Assembly: GCA_008638375.1 (NCBI GenBank)
Contig: CM018051.1
Span: forward strand, 37,388,177-37,452,176
DNA from: Nyssa sinensis
Lineage: Eukaryota > Streptophyta > Magnoliopsida > Cornales > Nyssaceae
Reading direction: 5' to 3'
Length of the DNA stretch: 64,000 nt
A model generated the notes under the pieces. It saw only the letters and a program-made list of their open reading frames with translations, was not told the DNA's origin and ran no database searches. This document shows, piece by piece, positions 12,826-25,412 of this stretch. Numbering within the stretch: position 1 is the stretch's first letter; each line of letters opens with the position of its first letter. A program made the position numbers and the translations under genes.

Positions 12826-13861
12826 GCAACAGCCCCTGCGCAAATTTTTTTTTTTAAGTCCATAAGCCAAACAGTGGACATCATGGAAAACAGGGATAGA
12901 GTTATCTCATTCCTACTTGGTATATCAGCCCAATATGTTAACTCAATAGCCAAACACTCCACATTTAATTTTTTAAAACTTTTACACTGAACAGTAACCC
13001 TTGAACTGTGCGGTGGGTTGGGCACCGACCCGACCCGTTGACTGGCCATCACCACACTTTTCCAGTGGGCTGCCGGTCATCTTCTTCGGCGATGGTGACT
13101 TACCGACGGTAATTTTTCTTGCGGTTTTTGATGGGATCGAACCTATTTTTCATGAGCACCTCATATATAACCTCAATTTCTAGATCGAAGCATCAGATCC
13201 TCTCGAAATTGGAAGAAACCGCAACTCCGGTAAGGTTGTGCAATTTTTCAGCGAGGGAGTTTTTTTTCCATTTTTGTGCTATTTTTCTACGTTTTTAAGC
13301 TCAAAATGATTCCTACATAATTTCTGCACCTTATACGAATAATTCCTAAGCATTTAAATTGAGTTTCATGCAACAAAATCATAAACCTATTTCAAATGGA
13401 AAAACCTATAAATGCACTTTTCTCCCTCATTCTTGCATCTTTTTTCCCAATTCTTTTTGCTGAATAACCCATTTTTCATACTCTACAAGACCCTATATTT
13501 TAAACTAACTTTCATGCATTTTAAAAATTAAGACAAAATCACAATCACGTACCTAGGTCCAAGCTTGCTTGTAGTATCACCCTTTGAATCGCCTTAAATC
13601 CCCTTTTCTGAGTTTTAGAACCTTTTTCTTGGCCTCAGTTTCTCCTTCGTTCTCTTCTCTTCCCACCTTCTGGTTCTCTCTCTTTTTTCTTTTCTTTTTT
13701 TGATTTCCTTCAAGCATGCCCTTGCATATGGTTATAGCCATGCCTCCCCCCCTAATTCTTTCCCTCTGTTTCCTTTCCTTCTCATTGACTTCCTTTTTTT
13801 CGTTTCCCTGATTCCCCTTCTTCCTTTATTCTGTTATGGAAATCAAGACCTCAATGTCAAC

Positions 13862-13985
13862 TTTATATATATATACATATATATATATATATTTACAATT
13901 TACCTTATATATATCATGCTTCCACACACACACACACACACATATATATTTACTGATATTTATATATTTATATACACCTACACAT
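13862..13985. repeat. (TA)n / (CA)n microsatellite block
   Basis: TA runs flank a CACACACA run at 13922-13941. It is homologous to 6774-6900 but diverged in repeat type. Overlapping ORFs are artefacts. Confidence 0.85.
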
Positions 13986-14234
13986 ATATGCTCATTTTCA
14001 TATTTTTTTTTTATTTACTTGGATTTTTACTCTATTTTATTTTATTTATTTATTTTAAATTTTATTTTTATTTCGGTATTGGTGTATAGCTTGCTCGGGT
14101 AGCACCTGGTATTACTCGTACTTTCGAACTATTGATATTTCAAACCATTCATTTCATTCAATATTATGACAGAAAGCCCTAACGGCTCAGGTTTACATGG
14201 CTCGCTCGGTTAGAACTTGGGTCAGGGAATTACA

Positions 14235-14239
14235 TTCAT
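14235..14239. repeat. Target-site duplication TTCAT (right copy)
   Basis: Directly follows the LTR terminus GGGAATTACA and matches 3981-3985. Confidence 0.9.
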
Positions 14240-14640
14240 GAACCCTATTATAAATTCAACCAAAATACAACCTAACAACTCTAAGCATCTTCATTTCTTT
14301 AAGTTTAGAAACCCTACCTCTTAAGTGTTAAAAATGCTAAAGTTCCTAACTTGTTCTTCCTTGTGCTCTTTGAAATTCTCCTAAATTCCTCAAGCCCTCG
14401 TTGTGTAATGTATGTCAAATTCTTCTAATTTCATTTTGAACCCCAAAGAATTAAGAAAAGTTGAAGTAGATTTTCAAGGAAAATGGAAAAAAACAAGCTG
14501 CCCCCTTTTTCCCCCTTCATGACAGTGAAATAGAGAGTGAGAGAGATGAAAAATTTTAGCTGTGTTGTGAGCTGAATTGTGTGTGTATATTTGGTGGGTG
14601 AGTGAGTTTCATAAAGTCAAAATTTTCTTTTTGGTTATTT
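14240..14640 (-). mobile_element. Fragment of an LTR leader region, probably minus strand
   Basis: The text around 14338-14400 (CTAACTTGTTCTTCC.. CTCTTTGAAATTCTCC) resembles 17589-17690 inside the LTR at 15475-18264. It is followed by a purine-rich part with GAGAGTGAGAGAGATG, as in that LTR at 17815-17840. This is therefore likely a piece of a related LTR, the element disrupted by the insertion at 3986-14234. Confidence 0.4.
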
Positions 14641-14660
14641 TCTATTTTATCTTTTACCTT

Positions 14661-15468
14661 ATGCCTCATGAAGATGAGGTAAATTCAAACCTTGACTCAT
14701 TTCCCTTATATGGAGAGTTAGAAAATGTCTTTGAGGAATTTTATGATGAACTTGACAAAATCCTTTTAAAAAAATAGATCTTAAAAAGAAATTTTTATCT
14801 TTTTCAAATGATCTTCAAGTTTCAAACAATCAAAATGAAATTTTAAAGAAAGAAAATGATTCCTTGATTTTAACAAATAAGGATCTTAGGGAAGAAAACT
14901 CCTCTCTTAATAAAATGGGAGATGATCTAAATTTTGCCATAAAAAAATTTACTAGAGGTAGTGAAATTTAGGATAAAATCATCTCACAACAAATATATGT
15001 TTTTGACAAAGTGGGTTTGGGATATAATGCTCATACTAAGCAAAAGTCTTGTCAAAACTTCTTTGTAAACGCCTCTAGCTCACAAGTTACAATTCATGCT
15101 CAATCTTTAAGAAATTCTAAAAAAGGCATGATAGAAAAAGATTAAATGATTTGGGTTCCAAAAGGAACATATGCACCAGAAGGAGTTATTTAAATTGCTT
15201 TTAGGTGTGCTTGAAGTCTTCCTCAAGTAATGACAAATGGTTCCTTGATAGTGGATGTTTAAGGCATATGATCGGAGACAAAGTCAAGTTCGCATCCCTT
15301 ACTTCAAAAGATGTTGGATATGTAAGTTTTGGAGACTACTCAAGAGGTAAAATCATTGGTATGTCAAGCATGGGTAAAAACTCCTCTTTATTTATTGAAA
15401 TTGTACTTTTTTTTTTTATGGCTTGAAAAATAACTTGCTAAGTATCAGTCAACTATGTGATAAAGGTT
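14661..15468 (+). pseudogene. Ty1/copia gag-protease fragment, degenerate
   Basis: From MPHEDEVNSNLDSF through a Lys/Glu/Asn-rich spacer, then FDKVGLGYNAHTKQKS (about 15003-15050), the sequence follows the C-terminal gag region of plant Ty1/copia elements. At 15238-15300 it reads KWFLDSGCLRHMIGDK, the copia protease active-site region (family form WxLDSGCSRHMTGD). It continues as VSFGDYSRGKIIG to a frameshifted LLSISQLCDKG near 15435-15466, just before where the GAG-pre-integrase domain would follow. Several stops and frameshifts interrupt it. The CCHC knuckle is not found, and integrase, RT and RNase H are absent because the LTR at 15475 cuts in. Confidence 0.8.
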
Positions 15469-15474
15469 AAGCCA

Positions 15475-18264
15475 TGACCCGGGCCCCAAAGACTAAAGTA
15501 GTGATGTAAAAACACCATAAAATATTATAATTTAGTCCACATGGTTAATCAAGTCAATAGAAGTCAACCAGACTTCTGAACACTGGGTTTGACTAAGGTG
15601 CTGTTGCGTTAACGCATAGAAAATTTGATATTTGAAATCCTTGAAATTTGCCTTGCAAAAGTCCCAATAATTGTTTCTTAGGTATCCAATAGTTTAAAAA
15701 CAATTTTTTAAATAAATTTTAGCTATAGAGTAACCCACCCAACTAGCTATGGTCCAAGGCGCTATTTTCAGAAAAATAGAAATTTTGTTCGTGGAAAAGA
15801 GAATTAAATTTTTATTCTTAAAGAATTATGTCTTGGGACTATTTTTATTAGGTTCCAAATGGGAGGTACTTCCTTATTTACATTGTAATGTCTAAAGTAA
15901 ATGAAATAAAATTAAATAGAACCATTTTCTTTATAATGTCTTAAGTAAATGAAAGAAAATTAAATAAAACTGTTTACTTAAATGACATTAAATGTAAATG
16001 AGGTGTCCACCAATAGTGCTGTCTATGTAGCAGAGTGTAGAGCATAATCTACCTTCTGTCCATTTTAGTCAACCATTCAATCGATTGAGTTTAGCTTTCA
16101 ATTGACTGGTTCTCCTATTCAGTCGACTAAAAGTTTAGAATTGTTGGTTTCTTTAGCTTTTGTTAATTCCAGTTGACTAGTCCTTCCAATTAGTCGACTA
16201 GTTCTTCCATTCAGTTGACTGAATCAATCGTCCAACACCTGAACCTGCTATTTTGTGGCCTTTTTATTCATCATTTGAACCCTTTTCTTCATTAAACTTT
16301 CACACAACATAAATAGAGTATTCCTAAGATCAAACAACATCATTTTATAGGACCTAAGAGTATTATACATATTATCAAATAGCCCTAAAACATGTTACAT
16401 CATCATATGCTAAACATCTCATATATATATATATATATTAAGTTTGGTTAGATATCAAGGAACTTGACTCCTATAAGCTCAACATCAAGGCCAATATATG
16501 ACCACATTTACATGAGTTTACACAAATAAAAGGAAAAATTCAACATGAACAAACTATATGTAATTGGTCCTCTAATTCAATTCACCAAGGCATCCACAAA
16601 GGCTTCAACCATTATTTCTCCACCACGTGGTCTTTTTGCTCGTAGCCTGCAATTTAGTAAATGTCAATATAACAATCTGAGTAGGAAAACTCTAAACATA
16701 GGGAAAAGAAAGTGGTGATACGTGTATGCCTGTGCCAATGTAGTGCCACATAAATGATCACCGAACATGCATTGTCAACAAGGACAAAGATTCACGAATT
16801 ATCAAACTTTCATATGTTAATACAAATAATCATCTAAAAGATAAGCATCATCTAAGTTCAGTAAGATAGAAGCCAATTAGTTGAGGATTCATATTTCTTC
16901 TAAGTTATTCCAATTCTCAAATTTTCTATCTCAAGCTCTCAAAGTCTTAATCCCCAAGATTATTCTCCTAGTCAGCTCTCGATAAGCCTATGTGCTTTAC
17001 GAGTTACTAACCCGATAGAAACAAACGACCACCCGCGCGGGTTTACGACTAGCAAGCCAATGGAAGACACCATCCCGAGCATAATTGAAACCCCAAGTAA
17101 GTGAAATCTCACCACACTCAAGAGCACAGAAAGGACGTAATTCCATTTCAAGCCCTAAATGTTAATTTATTTCCTTTTTTCAATAAAAACTAATTCAAGG
17201 GCATTCCATTTCCATTCATATCCATAATTTAATTTTATTTCACTAACAAAAATAATTCATTCACACAACTATGAATAAGCAGCACTTTCTAACATAAATA
17301 GCCATTTAGGAATTTTCACAAACACTTGACATGTAATAGGTACTTTCATGTATATACCATACAAACCCATATCACAAATTCACATTGTAAACCTTTTCGC
17401 ATTTAACCAGGAGTTACACACATGATGATATAATATAAAAAGAATATGTTTCATGGCAGGGATACACTCATTACATGAATTCATGATACATGCAACATAT
17501 GGTCAAATATTCAAGAACTAGATAATGTATATCATGCAATGAGATGATGAATTGTCAAATCTACATATAAACATACTTTTCATCTAGATTTAAAAGTCCC
17601 TAACTTGTTTCTTGAAGGTTTGTACAAAACCCTAGCTTGTTCTCTTCATTGTTCTTAACTTTCCTCCAAATTATAGCCTTCCAATTGGTATAAGAGTCCC
17701 AAAGATGGAAGATCTAGCCTTATAAATCATTGATGTACCTTGATTTAGTGAGAAATTGAAGAAGTTGGGAAATAGATGGAGCCTTAGCTCTATTTTTGCA
17801 AGCCATAAGTGTAGAAAGAGATAAGAAAGAGAGAGAGAGAAATCAGAAAAGTGATGTGAATGGGTTGTTAGGTCATGGTTAGGGGGTATTTATACCCTTA
17901 AAACCCTAATATTCTAAATTACAACTTTGCTCCTCATTTAAATGATTTTCCTTATTTCCTTTAATTACCCTTTCTTGTCATTTCCATGTGCATACAGTGT
18001 GATTCATCACAAACCCAACATTCTATGGTTCATTTAAGTCATAATACAATATCTCTCAGTTACTACACCGGCACAAACCCACGATGATGGTAAAATGACC
18101 ATTTTGCCCCTATTGTCATTTAACGTGTCTAAATGAACTCCAATGGTTCTCAAAATTTCTCTTACCCTAATATTTATTCTAATAAATCAATTATATATCA
18201 CTCTTGTCCATTATTTATATTTTCAAATATTTATAAAATATTACAAAATTTATGAGATGTTTCA
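15475..18264 (-). mobile_element. 3' LTR of a gypsy-type element, minus strand
   Basis: The right end reads TGAAACATCTCATAAATT on the minus strand, directly after a polypurine tract (18265-18285). The left end is placed at TGACCCGGGCCCC (15475) because it gives a TG..CA structure; this end is less sure. Inside are an acceptor-like ACTAAATTGCAG/ (ends 16646, minus), a stretch with AGTCGACT-type words (16070-16225), and a GA-rich leader (17810-17845). No ORF is credible. It has no partner LTR in the window. Confidence 0.65.
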
Positions 18265-18300
18265 TTCTTCCTCCCTTAAAGAAATTTGTCCTCGAAATTT
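18265..18300 (-). promoter_or_regulatory. Polypurine tract of a fossil gypsy element
   Basis: On the minus strand: TTTCGAGGACAAATTTC, then TTTAAGGGAGGAAGAA, immediately before the LTR start. This is the usual 3' end of chromovirus pol plus PPT. Confidence 0.85.
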
Positions 18301-20100
18301 AAGATATAACTCGATCTAAGACAAGTCAAGATATTAAGTGTGAAGCTCGGCCTCTTACTTCCTAAGTGGCCTGCTTGAACCCATGGCGTCACCACAAGAC
18401 CTTGAGTTGAGGGATAGTCTTGTCCCACAATACTTTCTCTCAAAGATCGAAATTAGGACTCTCTTCATAAGAAGTAATTCTCTCAATGTCCAACGCTGTC
18501 CTTTCAAGTATATGCGAATGATTCGACTCATGTGTGTCAATCATTGGTACATGAAATACATCATAAACTCCTGATACCTAGGGTGGCAAGAAAAGTTGAT
18601 AAGAGACCTCACCAACCCTTTCAAGGATCTTGAATTGTTCAATATACCTTACTGTCAACTTCGCTTTATGACTAAATCCCACCTAATCCTTTCATGGAGT
18701 AATGTTACGGAATACATGGTCCCCAACTTTGAATTTCAATGGTACTTATCTTTTATACATTAAAGAATCCCTATTTGATAATCTTTATATTCCTTATGGT
18801 ATCCTACACTAAGTTTGAACCTAAAAATGTAATATTTCTTACCTCGATTCAAAAAATATGTAATCCACAAAGCTTGGCATACAATGCCTTGAATGGTGCC
18901 ATGTCGATACTGGCCAGATATTTGTTAACATAGGCAAACCCCACAAGTGGTATATCATCTTCCAAATCACCCAAAACAAATCCATAACATAAGCACGTAG
19001 CACATCCTTTAATATCTAAATAGTGTGCTTTGACTAACCATTAGTCTTTAAGTAAAACATTGCTCTAAACAATAACCCAGTGACCAAAGCAGCCTAAAAA
19101 CTCTCTAGAATCATACATTCTAATCAATAACAATAGATACTAGAACTCTTTAAAGATGAAAGATCTCATGAATGTACAATCGGCTATATGCATCCACTAA
19201 ATCTATAGTTCTAATAACAAGAAGTATGCATACTTCATCAATCGATCCAGTATGACCTAAACAACATCGTGTCTGTGTGGTAATCTAGGTAAACCCGATA
19301 CAAAATCCATAGTCACGTGTTCCCATTTCCATTCAGCAACTCGAGGAGCTTGAAGTAATTATGTGACCCTTATTACTCTGCCTTAATCCATTAACAAGTC
19401 AAACAACAATTTACATAACTCACTACATTAACCTTCATACCACAATTCAAATACTATCTACTAAGAATGTGATATGTTTTCATACCTCCTGGATGGACTA
19501 CAAATCTAGAATGATAAAAATCACCCATAACATCCTCATAACAGGGCTATGGAATATACTCTTCACCTAAGAATATTAAGCAATCACCTACATGAAATGT
19601 CAAAAAATTAACTATAGTATCACTACTAGCACAAGTGATGATATTGTCGACCTTAGAGTCGTGAAACTACAAGTCAAACATGACTAAACAAACTAATATG
19701 TACAATAACAAAGAAATAGACTAATACTTTCACCCATTTCCTCGAAACGAGATCACAATGTACCCTAGGTCATCTTGTGAAGCATCATAATATACCATGT
19801 ATCCCACTCTATTCTCAGAATAGTAAGTACTAGTACTAGTGGTGATTCTAGTTTCTAGCCACTAAGAAAGTACTTGCAAGTGTTGTCTCATGTACAAAAC
19901 GGAAAATCCTTCATCAAGAGGCGTATGAAAATGTAGCTAGTCACAAAAAATCCTCGCTTTATCAATGATACATCTAGCTAATACTAAAAGCTATAGGCCC
20001 CAACACGCCCTTCAATTTCTCCCAAGTTAATGTTAACATCTATTAGTAAAAGTATTGACAAACACACTCTCCCATAAAATATAGTGTCATAAAGACTTTA
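18300..20100 (-). pseudogene. Fossil Ty3/gypsy pol (RNase H to integrase C-terminus), minus strand
   Basis: Minus-strand translation, broken by many stops and frameshifts, gives recognisable blocks in the right order. YDASQDDLGYIV (RNase H) lies near 19780; HPGGMKTYHI and the CLTC-like zinc region near 19390-19480; LLNGNGNT.LWILYRVYL (family form PEWKWEHITMDFVSGLP) near 19300-19340. Next come RAYVMDLFWVIWK and WHHSRHCMPS (IGMAPFEALYG region), then FKVGDHVFRNITP near 18730. Last is ILERVGEVSYQLFLPP with FHVPMIDTHESN and a chromodomain-like KTIPQLKVLW end near 18370. The match is to the same lineage as the element at 23217-33758. The RT, protease and gag parts are missing on the right, where another LTR starts at 20101. 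Confidence 0.75.
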
Positions 20101-21099
20101 TGTCACATCCTAGATCCCGCCCAATGCAGATTAGGTATAATGATCGCTTAGTTAGACACCTCACCTAATACGCTTATCTATTTTTAGCATATTGGTGACA
20201 TGTTTAATTGAAGGCCTCTTTACATAACCAAGTAGATTGCATTCAATCTTATAGCGAAAATCTAAGTGTGTAAAAACTTTTGGTTTGAATGCAGTCACCC
20301 TAGGCAGAGCATAAGTAACGTTACATCAGAGTTGCAATAATATAAGCTCAACATTACATTACACATAAGTATCTGAACTATTACATCATTCACATTTTAT
20401 TCTTACTTTAAGCTATCATAATAATCTGGTATTTGCCACCTCAGGTTGGAACTTCCATAGCTAGGATACTAGTCATCTTCTAGTTATATTCTCTATTCAT
20501 TATAGTTCACCTACCATCTAGATTTTTACCTGCTTAGTCCTTCCTGAAAATATAAAAGATGAAACCTGTGAGCTTCATGAAAAGCTCATGAGTAACGCAA
20601 GTTCCCTATCATGGGTTTTTGGAAAAACCCCTTTTTAAAACCTTATGTGGCTTTACATAAGCTTTCATATACTTTCATAAACACTTGGAAACATTGATAA
20701 ATTTCATAAACATCTATGGCTTTCACAAACTTTGATAAGCATTTAGAACTTTCGTAAACATTCCTGGCTTCCACGGATTTTCATAAATATTTAGAAACTT
20801 TTATGACTTTCGTAAACGTTCATGGCCTTTATAAACCTTCTTTGATTTCATGGATAACAATTAAAAGAGGTGTATTAAAGCTACTGACATTCTTAAAACG
20901 TATTTGTATAACTGATTGCAAGGCATTTAAGAAAATGCGGATTCTTTTGCCAATTAGTTTTATAAGCTAAAATATAGTAAACATAAAGCTATAATTGAAA
21001 ACTGAGTGATGAAACAATCTATTTGCCAATTTTTTATTTCCATAATCTTATATTGTATAACCACCTGGGCAGCTATCCAATCTCATCTTATATAGTGAC
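20101..21099 (-). mobile_element. LTR 3'-end fragment, minus strand
   Basis: Starts TGTCACATCCTAGATCC on the plus strand, the reverse of an LTR end (..GGATGTGACA). An acceptor-like TATATTTTCAG/ ends at 20544 (minus), 443 bp from the LTR end as in its relatives. It is cut at 21100 by a plus-strand LTR start. Degenerate repeats fill 20640-20850. Confidence 0.55.
20640..20850. repeat. Degenerate short tandem repeat (CTTTCATAAACATTT-like)
   Basis: Words such as CTTTCATAAACACTTGG, TTTCATAAACATCTATGG and CTTTCGTAAACATTCCTGG recur every 30-60 bp. A similar but different array occupies the same relative place in the LTR at 57340-57560. Confidence 0.55.
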
Positions 21100-23216
21100 T
21101 GTAATATCCCGAAAATCTGATATGTCATAGACTGCACCAATTTAATAAAAATTTGATTATGTTACGGATAATAATCAATATAGCCCCAAATATGATAAGC
21201 CATCCTGGAATTTAATGCCTTCAGATATAAAAATAATATATGCTCGAAAAATAAATAACTGGACTAATTGAGTGCCGAGATAAATAAATGGGACTGAGAC
21301 AGATAATTAATTATAATAAGCATAAAATGAGATACAATTAGTAAAATAAATACTAATGATACCGAGTTCCGATTTTATGCCAAATTGGTCGACATTCCAT
21401 AATTTAATATTTTGGAATGGAAATAGTATATATATAAAATATATAGAAATTATATTTTATATAATTGTCAAAAAATAATCAAAGACATTAACTCAAGAAT
21501 AAATATATATATATAAGTATATTCTATATCTTAAAATAATGAAGGGAGAGTGGCAGATTCTAGAATAAATGAATATATATATATATATATGGATGTGTTT
21601 ATATGGCAGCTTGTAGAAGCTGCTGGAAACACGTGGGATATATAAAATACACATAAGAGAATAGTTGCTGGTAGTGATCAAAAAATAGATATAACAATAG
21701 ATGATTCGGGAGGCTTCTTGAAGCAGTTGAACACGTGATAAAAGGGACAGCTTCTAGATATCAGTAGAAAATGGAAAAAGAGATAAAGTCGGTAGGAACC
21801 GTTAAAGGCATGTGCAATATATGTTGATATAGCAACACCTAGAAGCTTCCATATATGCATATGTGTGTGGGTGTTGAACCAAGTAAGGGGAGGGAGAGAG
21901 AGAGAGAGAGAGAGAGTCAGTGGTGCAAGAGGGACGGAAGTGCAGCAGAGAGGGAGCTGCAGCAGCAGCGGTGCGGCAGCACCTGCCTTCCAATTTGAAG
22001 GGCTAGTTGATGTTGATTTCAAATTCAAAACAACAAATTTTTACACCTTAATTTGGGATTTTTATGTTGTTTTAGTGCTGCTGTTATTGTTTTTTTTTGG
22101 GTTGGTAAGAAAACAGAGGAAATGAAGACTGTAGCAGGTAGCGATTACAACGGGGATATGGAAGAGTGAGCTGCTCTATTGGGGCGATGATGATGTTGCG
22201 GACTGTAGTAGATGGGTTCTATGAGGTATATGGGTGAAGTGTTTGATGATTGTGATGCCGAACTAATGCTAGATGATTGGATAGGAGAGGGACTGATGCT
22301 ACAGCAGGGGTATGTGTATGTATATACGTGTGTGCGTGTTGGTGCAGCAATGTAGCGTTGTTGATTTGGGTACCACGAAATTGACGGAAGGTAGCGGTAG
22401 CGACGAAAGTTGTGGTTTTGTGGCTCGGAATTACGTATGGTTGCTACTAGAGTTGTACAGGGACGCCTGTTCGGATAGGGGAATCACGTTGGATTGATTG
22501 TTGGATGGATGATTGAGGGGTCAATTTGGTTTAGTAAGGTTTTGTGGGGTTCATCTAGTTCTGCCGTTTCCAATTGAGAACAGAGGTGGATCAGGGACTG
22601 GTTGTGCTGCGGCATTGATCGCCATTTTGCCCCGGTTGCATCTCGAGGCCTGCCGATGTGATTGCTCCGGAATTCTTGGACAAGAAGCTTTGGCTACAGA
22701 GATTTTCAAAGGAAACAATAGATTGCGATTCTGAGGATTTGTCGATCGAGTAATTATCAGAAGGTTTTGAGGTAGTTGCGGCAAGAAGGAATTGGTAGAG
22801 GCCTTAGAGTGGGAAATAAGGGGAACAAACCAGGTGTGTTGGTGGGAAAAAAAAAATAGAGGAAGAGAATTAGGACTGAACCTGTTTTGCTAGGCTAGCG
22901 ATGAAGAAATGGATAGAATGCTTAAATGGGCTGGTTTGAGTAATTTTACAAGCGTACATTGCAGGCGAAACTAATTAATGCTGGATTGGGTCTCTTGTTC
23001 AGGTGGAGATGGCTCACTCAATTTCAAGCAGAGAAGTTGATTGTCAGTTCATTTAGAAGGTTGACTGAGCCTAGAACTTTATTCAAAAACTTAATGGTCA
23101 TCCTTCGAGATGTTGTTATCTGTTATGATGGCACGGATGAGGGATGTTACAGAAAGTGGGAAATCAGTAACTAGAATTTTGATTCCAGGGTTGCCAAGTG
23201 AATCCGATGGTACCAA
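21100..23216 (+). mobile_element. Plus-strand LTR start (TGTAATATCCC) and unassigned continuation
   Basis: TGTAATATCCCGAAAATC at 21100 is the LTR 5' signature. The following AT-rich part with TA runs is promoter-like, and a (GA)n run lies at about 21893-21916. From about 22130 to 23216 the sequence becomes G/T-rich with no convincing ORF and no match I recognise. The 3' terminus was not found, so the fragment is probably cut by the element at 23217. Confidence 0.5.
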
Positions 23217-23230
23217 TGTAACACCCCGAT

Positions 23231-23274
23231 CCTGTATAATTAATAATTAAATATTAATTATTAATTAATACAGG
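23231..23274. repeat. AT-rich palindrome near the LTR start
   Basis: CCTGTATAATTAATAATTAA meets its near-reverse complement ending TTAATACAGG. It is a 44-bp inverted repeat with a very short centre. Confidence 0.75.
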
Positions 23275-23634
23275 CTCAGAGAATAATCAAGGGAATTAAC
23301 CCTAATCTCTCGACGGTCAAGATAGACCGATAAAACAATTAAAACATGTTCGAGAATAGGGTACAATACCCGAACCTAATTACCAATTAATTAGGTGAAA
23401 TAATGTCAATTTAACACTGACGGAATTCGAATTAATTAACCATGGAAATCCCGAATGACTAATAAATGACACGGAACCTCTAACACTGTAGATAACTGAA
23501 ATATAAAACTCTCAGAACAAACCGCATCGAAAAAGGAGTTACGGAATGAAAGTTATGAGGCAAACATCAAAAACTGAATTACTGTGCAACCAAACATGGC
23601 CTTAACCAAAAATGGTGAAAAATGGGCAAATGGG

Positions 23635-23713
23635 AGGCCAAGGGAATTGAACCCTTGACCTTTGAGAGGGAATGAATTTTTCTCAAAAAGTTTACCAACT
23701 GAGCTGCCATCAC
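23635..23713 (-). other. Best-preserved tRNA-like module, antisense to the LTR
   Basis: On the minus strand GGCAGCTCAGTTGGTAAAC is a good A box. AAGGGTTCAATTCCCTT forms a T-arm-like hairpin with a perfect 5-bp stem and a B box (GGTTCAATTCC). Between them TTTGAGA and TCTCAAA can pair as a 7-bp anticodon-arm-like stem. The acceptor stem does not pair well and there is no obvious anticodon loop of normal size, so it is a tRNA relic or tRNA-derived promoter rather than a normal tRNA gene. Confidence 0.6.
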
Positions 23714-25412
23714 TTTGTGCATATATATACAACTAAATTGTATATATATTCAAAGTTGCCCCAAGCCCCACCTCAAATTAGGACCAATGAGGTTACATGC
23801 AAACCCCACATGATGGTTTCCCTCAGCCCACCTCAGCCCTATGATCCCACTAATTTTCTGATATATACACATATATATAGAGATGTATATGTATAAGAGT
23901 GTATATATATATATATTGTGTGTATATATGAGGTGGAATATTATGGCCACAAATGGTCTTGTGTGTAACCAGAACATAGTGAATGAGAGACCTAAGAACT
24001 GCCTGTGTGTGGGCTCGGTTAGAGAGGGCTGCCATGGTGAGCTTGCCATGCAAGTGTGTGTGTATCTTCATGGAGATGCACCAATGGAGGGTGGAGCTGT
24101 GCATTATGTGGCTGCACTGAGGGGCACGACTGCACTGGAGCAACATGCATGAAGCCACAGCCGAGCCAAAAGAGAGCAGCCACTGTCCGAAGGTAAAACA
24201 CCAAAATTTCTGAAATTTTCCCCCTTAAGTTGTTTATTGTTTTCAGTTAATTGAGGCTAATGAAATGCGTGCATGAAGCTTAAAATCCATCAACTTGAAC
24301 TTGGCATGAAAACCTAGAACCGAGACAACTTGAAACGCAGAGCCGTGACCCATCCACCATGGATGACCACCTCCAAAACTGGGTCTGATTCAACCTCCAT
24401 AAAACTGAATTTTGATGGTCTAGAACTGATCTAGACCCTCTTGGGATCCCAAAACACCAACCCGCGACCCTAGAGCACTGATTTGGACCCTCAAAACCGA
24501 ACCTATAGGTCTCGGCCATGGAACCCAAACTTGAAAAAAGGCCTCTAAACCCGAAATTTATAAATGGGATGTTGATCCCCATGGAAGTACGGTCACAACA
24601 AGCCTAACCTCGTGCGATTTGGTGGAGAAACGGGGTCGTACGACCGAACTGAAACTTTGCACGATAATCGGCCAAACAGCACCCCATGCATGGCTTCGAT
24701 CCATAAAATCGATGCCAAACCGTTGGCATGACATCCAGAAGATGTTTGAAACCAAAACAGGCCGAAATTCGTGCTGAAATGGCACGAAAATAGAGAAAAA
24801 CCGAACCTGCACTTAGGGCAACGGTGCCCTGCGTGTTAGAGAAGATAGAGTTGACTCGCCAACTCGTTTGAGTTGGGCCGAGTCGACTCATACACGTGGC
24901 AACCCAAGACTGTGCCACTGTTTAATTGAAGCTACACCGTTTTGGGCTTAACTGAATTGAATTATGCCTGTTTGGATGCGGTGTTAACAAATTAAAATTC
25001 GGAATTGGGCTAATCCTGAACACGGATAGGGGGCCAATTGAGGTTAATTGGAATATTTAATTCCGGTTTTCTGAAGGGTTAGTGAACCGGTTGGTTCACA
25101 GTGTAATTGGACCGGTTCAGTTCTTGAACCTAAAACCCAAGGGGTTTGAACCCCTATTTTCTGAATTTACATTTAACCCCCAAAAGTTTCTAAAAATTTC
25201 GGAATCTGCCCCAACAGTTCTGAAAAAATCATACAGTGGCCCACATTTTGGAAAATTTCTTCATTTAAGCCCTGAATAAATTAATTAAATAATAAAATAA
25301 TTATTTTATTATTTTATTAAATAGGTAAAATTACAATTTTACCCCTAGACATTAAATATGTCAAACGGAGTCCAAATAAATTAAATAAATATTGTATTTT
25401 CACTATTTCAAG

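Larger units (their letters stand above)
3986..14234 (-). mobile_element. Complete LARD-like LTR retrotransposon, minus strand
   Basis: Two direct repeats of 3160 bp (3986-7145) and 3236 bp (10999-14234) flank a 3.85-kb internal region. Polypurine tract (next to 7145), PBS (10984-10995) and a perfect TSD TTCAT all agree with minus-strand orientation. No gag or pol ORF of useful length exists inside. Long LTRs around a long non-coding interior is the layout of large retrotransposon derivatives (LARDs), which depend on proteins from other elements. Two LTR stretches compared by eye differ at roughly one base in ten, so the insertion is not recent. The PBS and 3' end resemble Tekay/Del chromoviruses, the likely source of its proteins. 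Confidence 0.88.
10999..14234 (-). repeat. 5' LTR of the LARD-like element
   Basis: Mirrors 3986-7145 throughout: termini TGTAATTCCCTGACCC (14234, minus) and CGAGTCGTGACA (10999). It carries tRNA-like module 12759-12825, two shared modules near 12432 and 12591, and donor AAG/GTAAGT (intron side starts 12204). The acceptor TTTTCAG has become TTTTCAAG here (about 11295), which would shift or weaken splicing. Confidence 0.88.

Noticed and set aside
20101..23150. GGGATGTTACA at 23150 as the other end of the minus-strand LTR that starts at 20101
   Set aside because: The flanking bases (CTTTA left, GAAAG right) do not form a TSD, and the intervening sequence could not be tied to one LTR.
23635..23713. 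A genuine tRNA gene
   Set aside because: A and B boxes and a T-arm are present, but the acceptor stem does not pair and there is no standard anticodon loop; annotated as tRNA-like instead.
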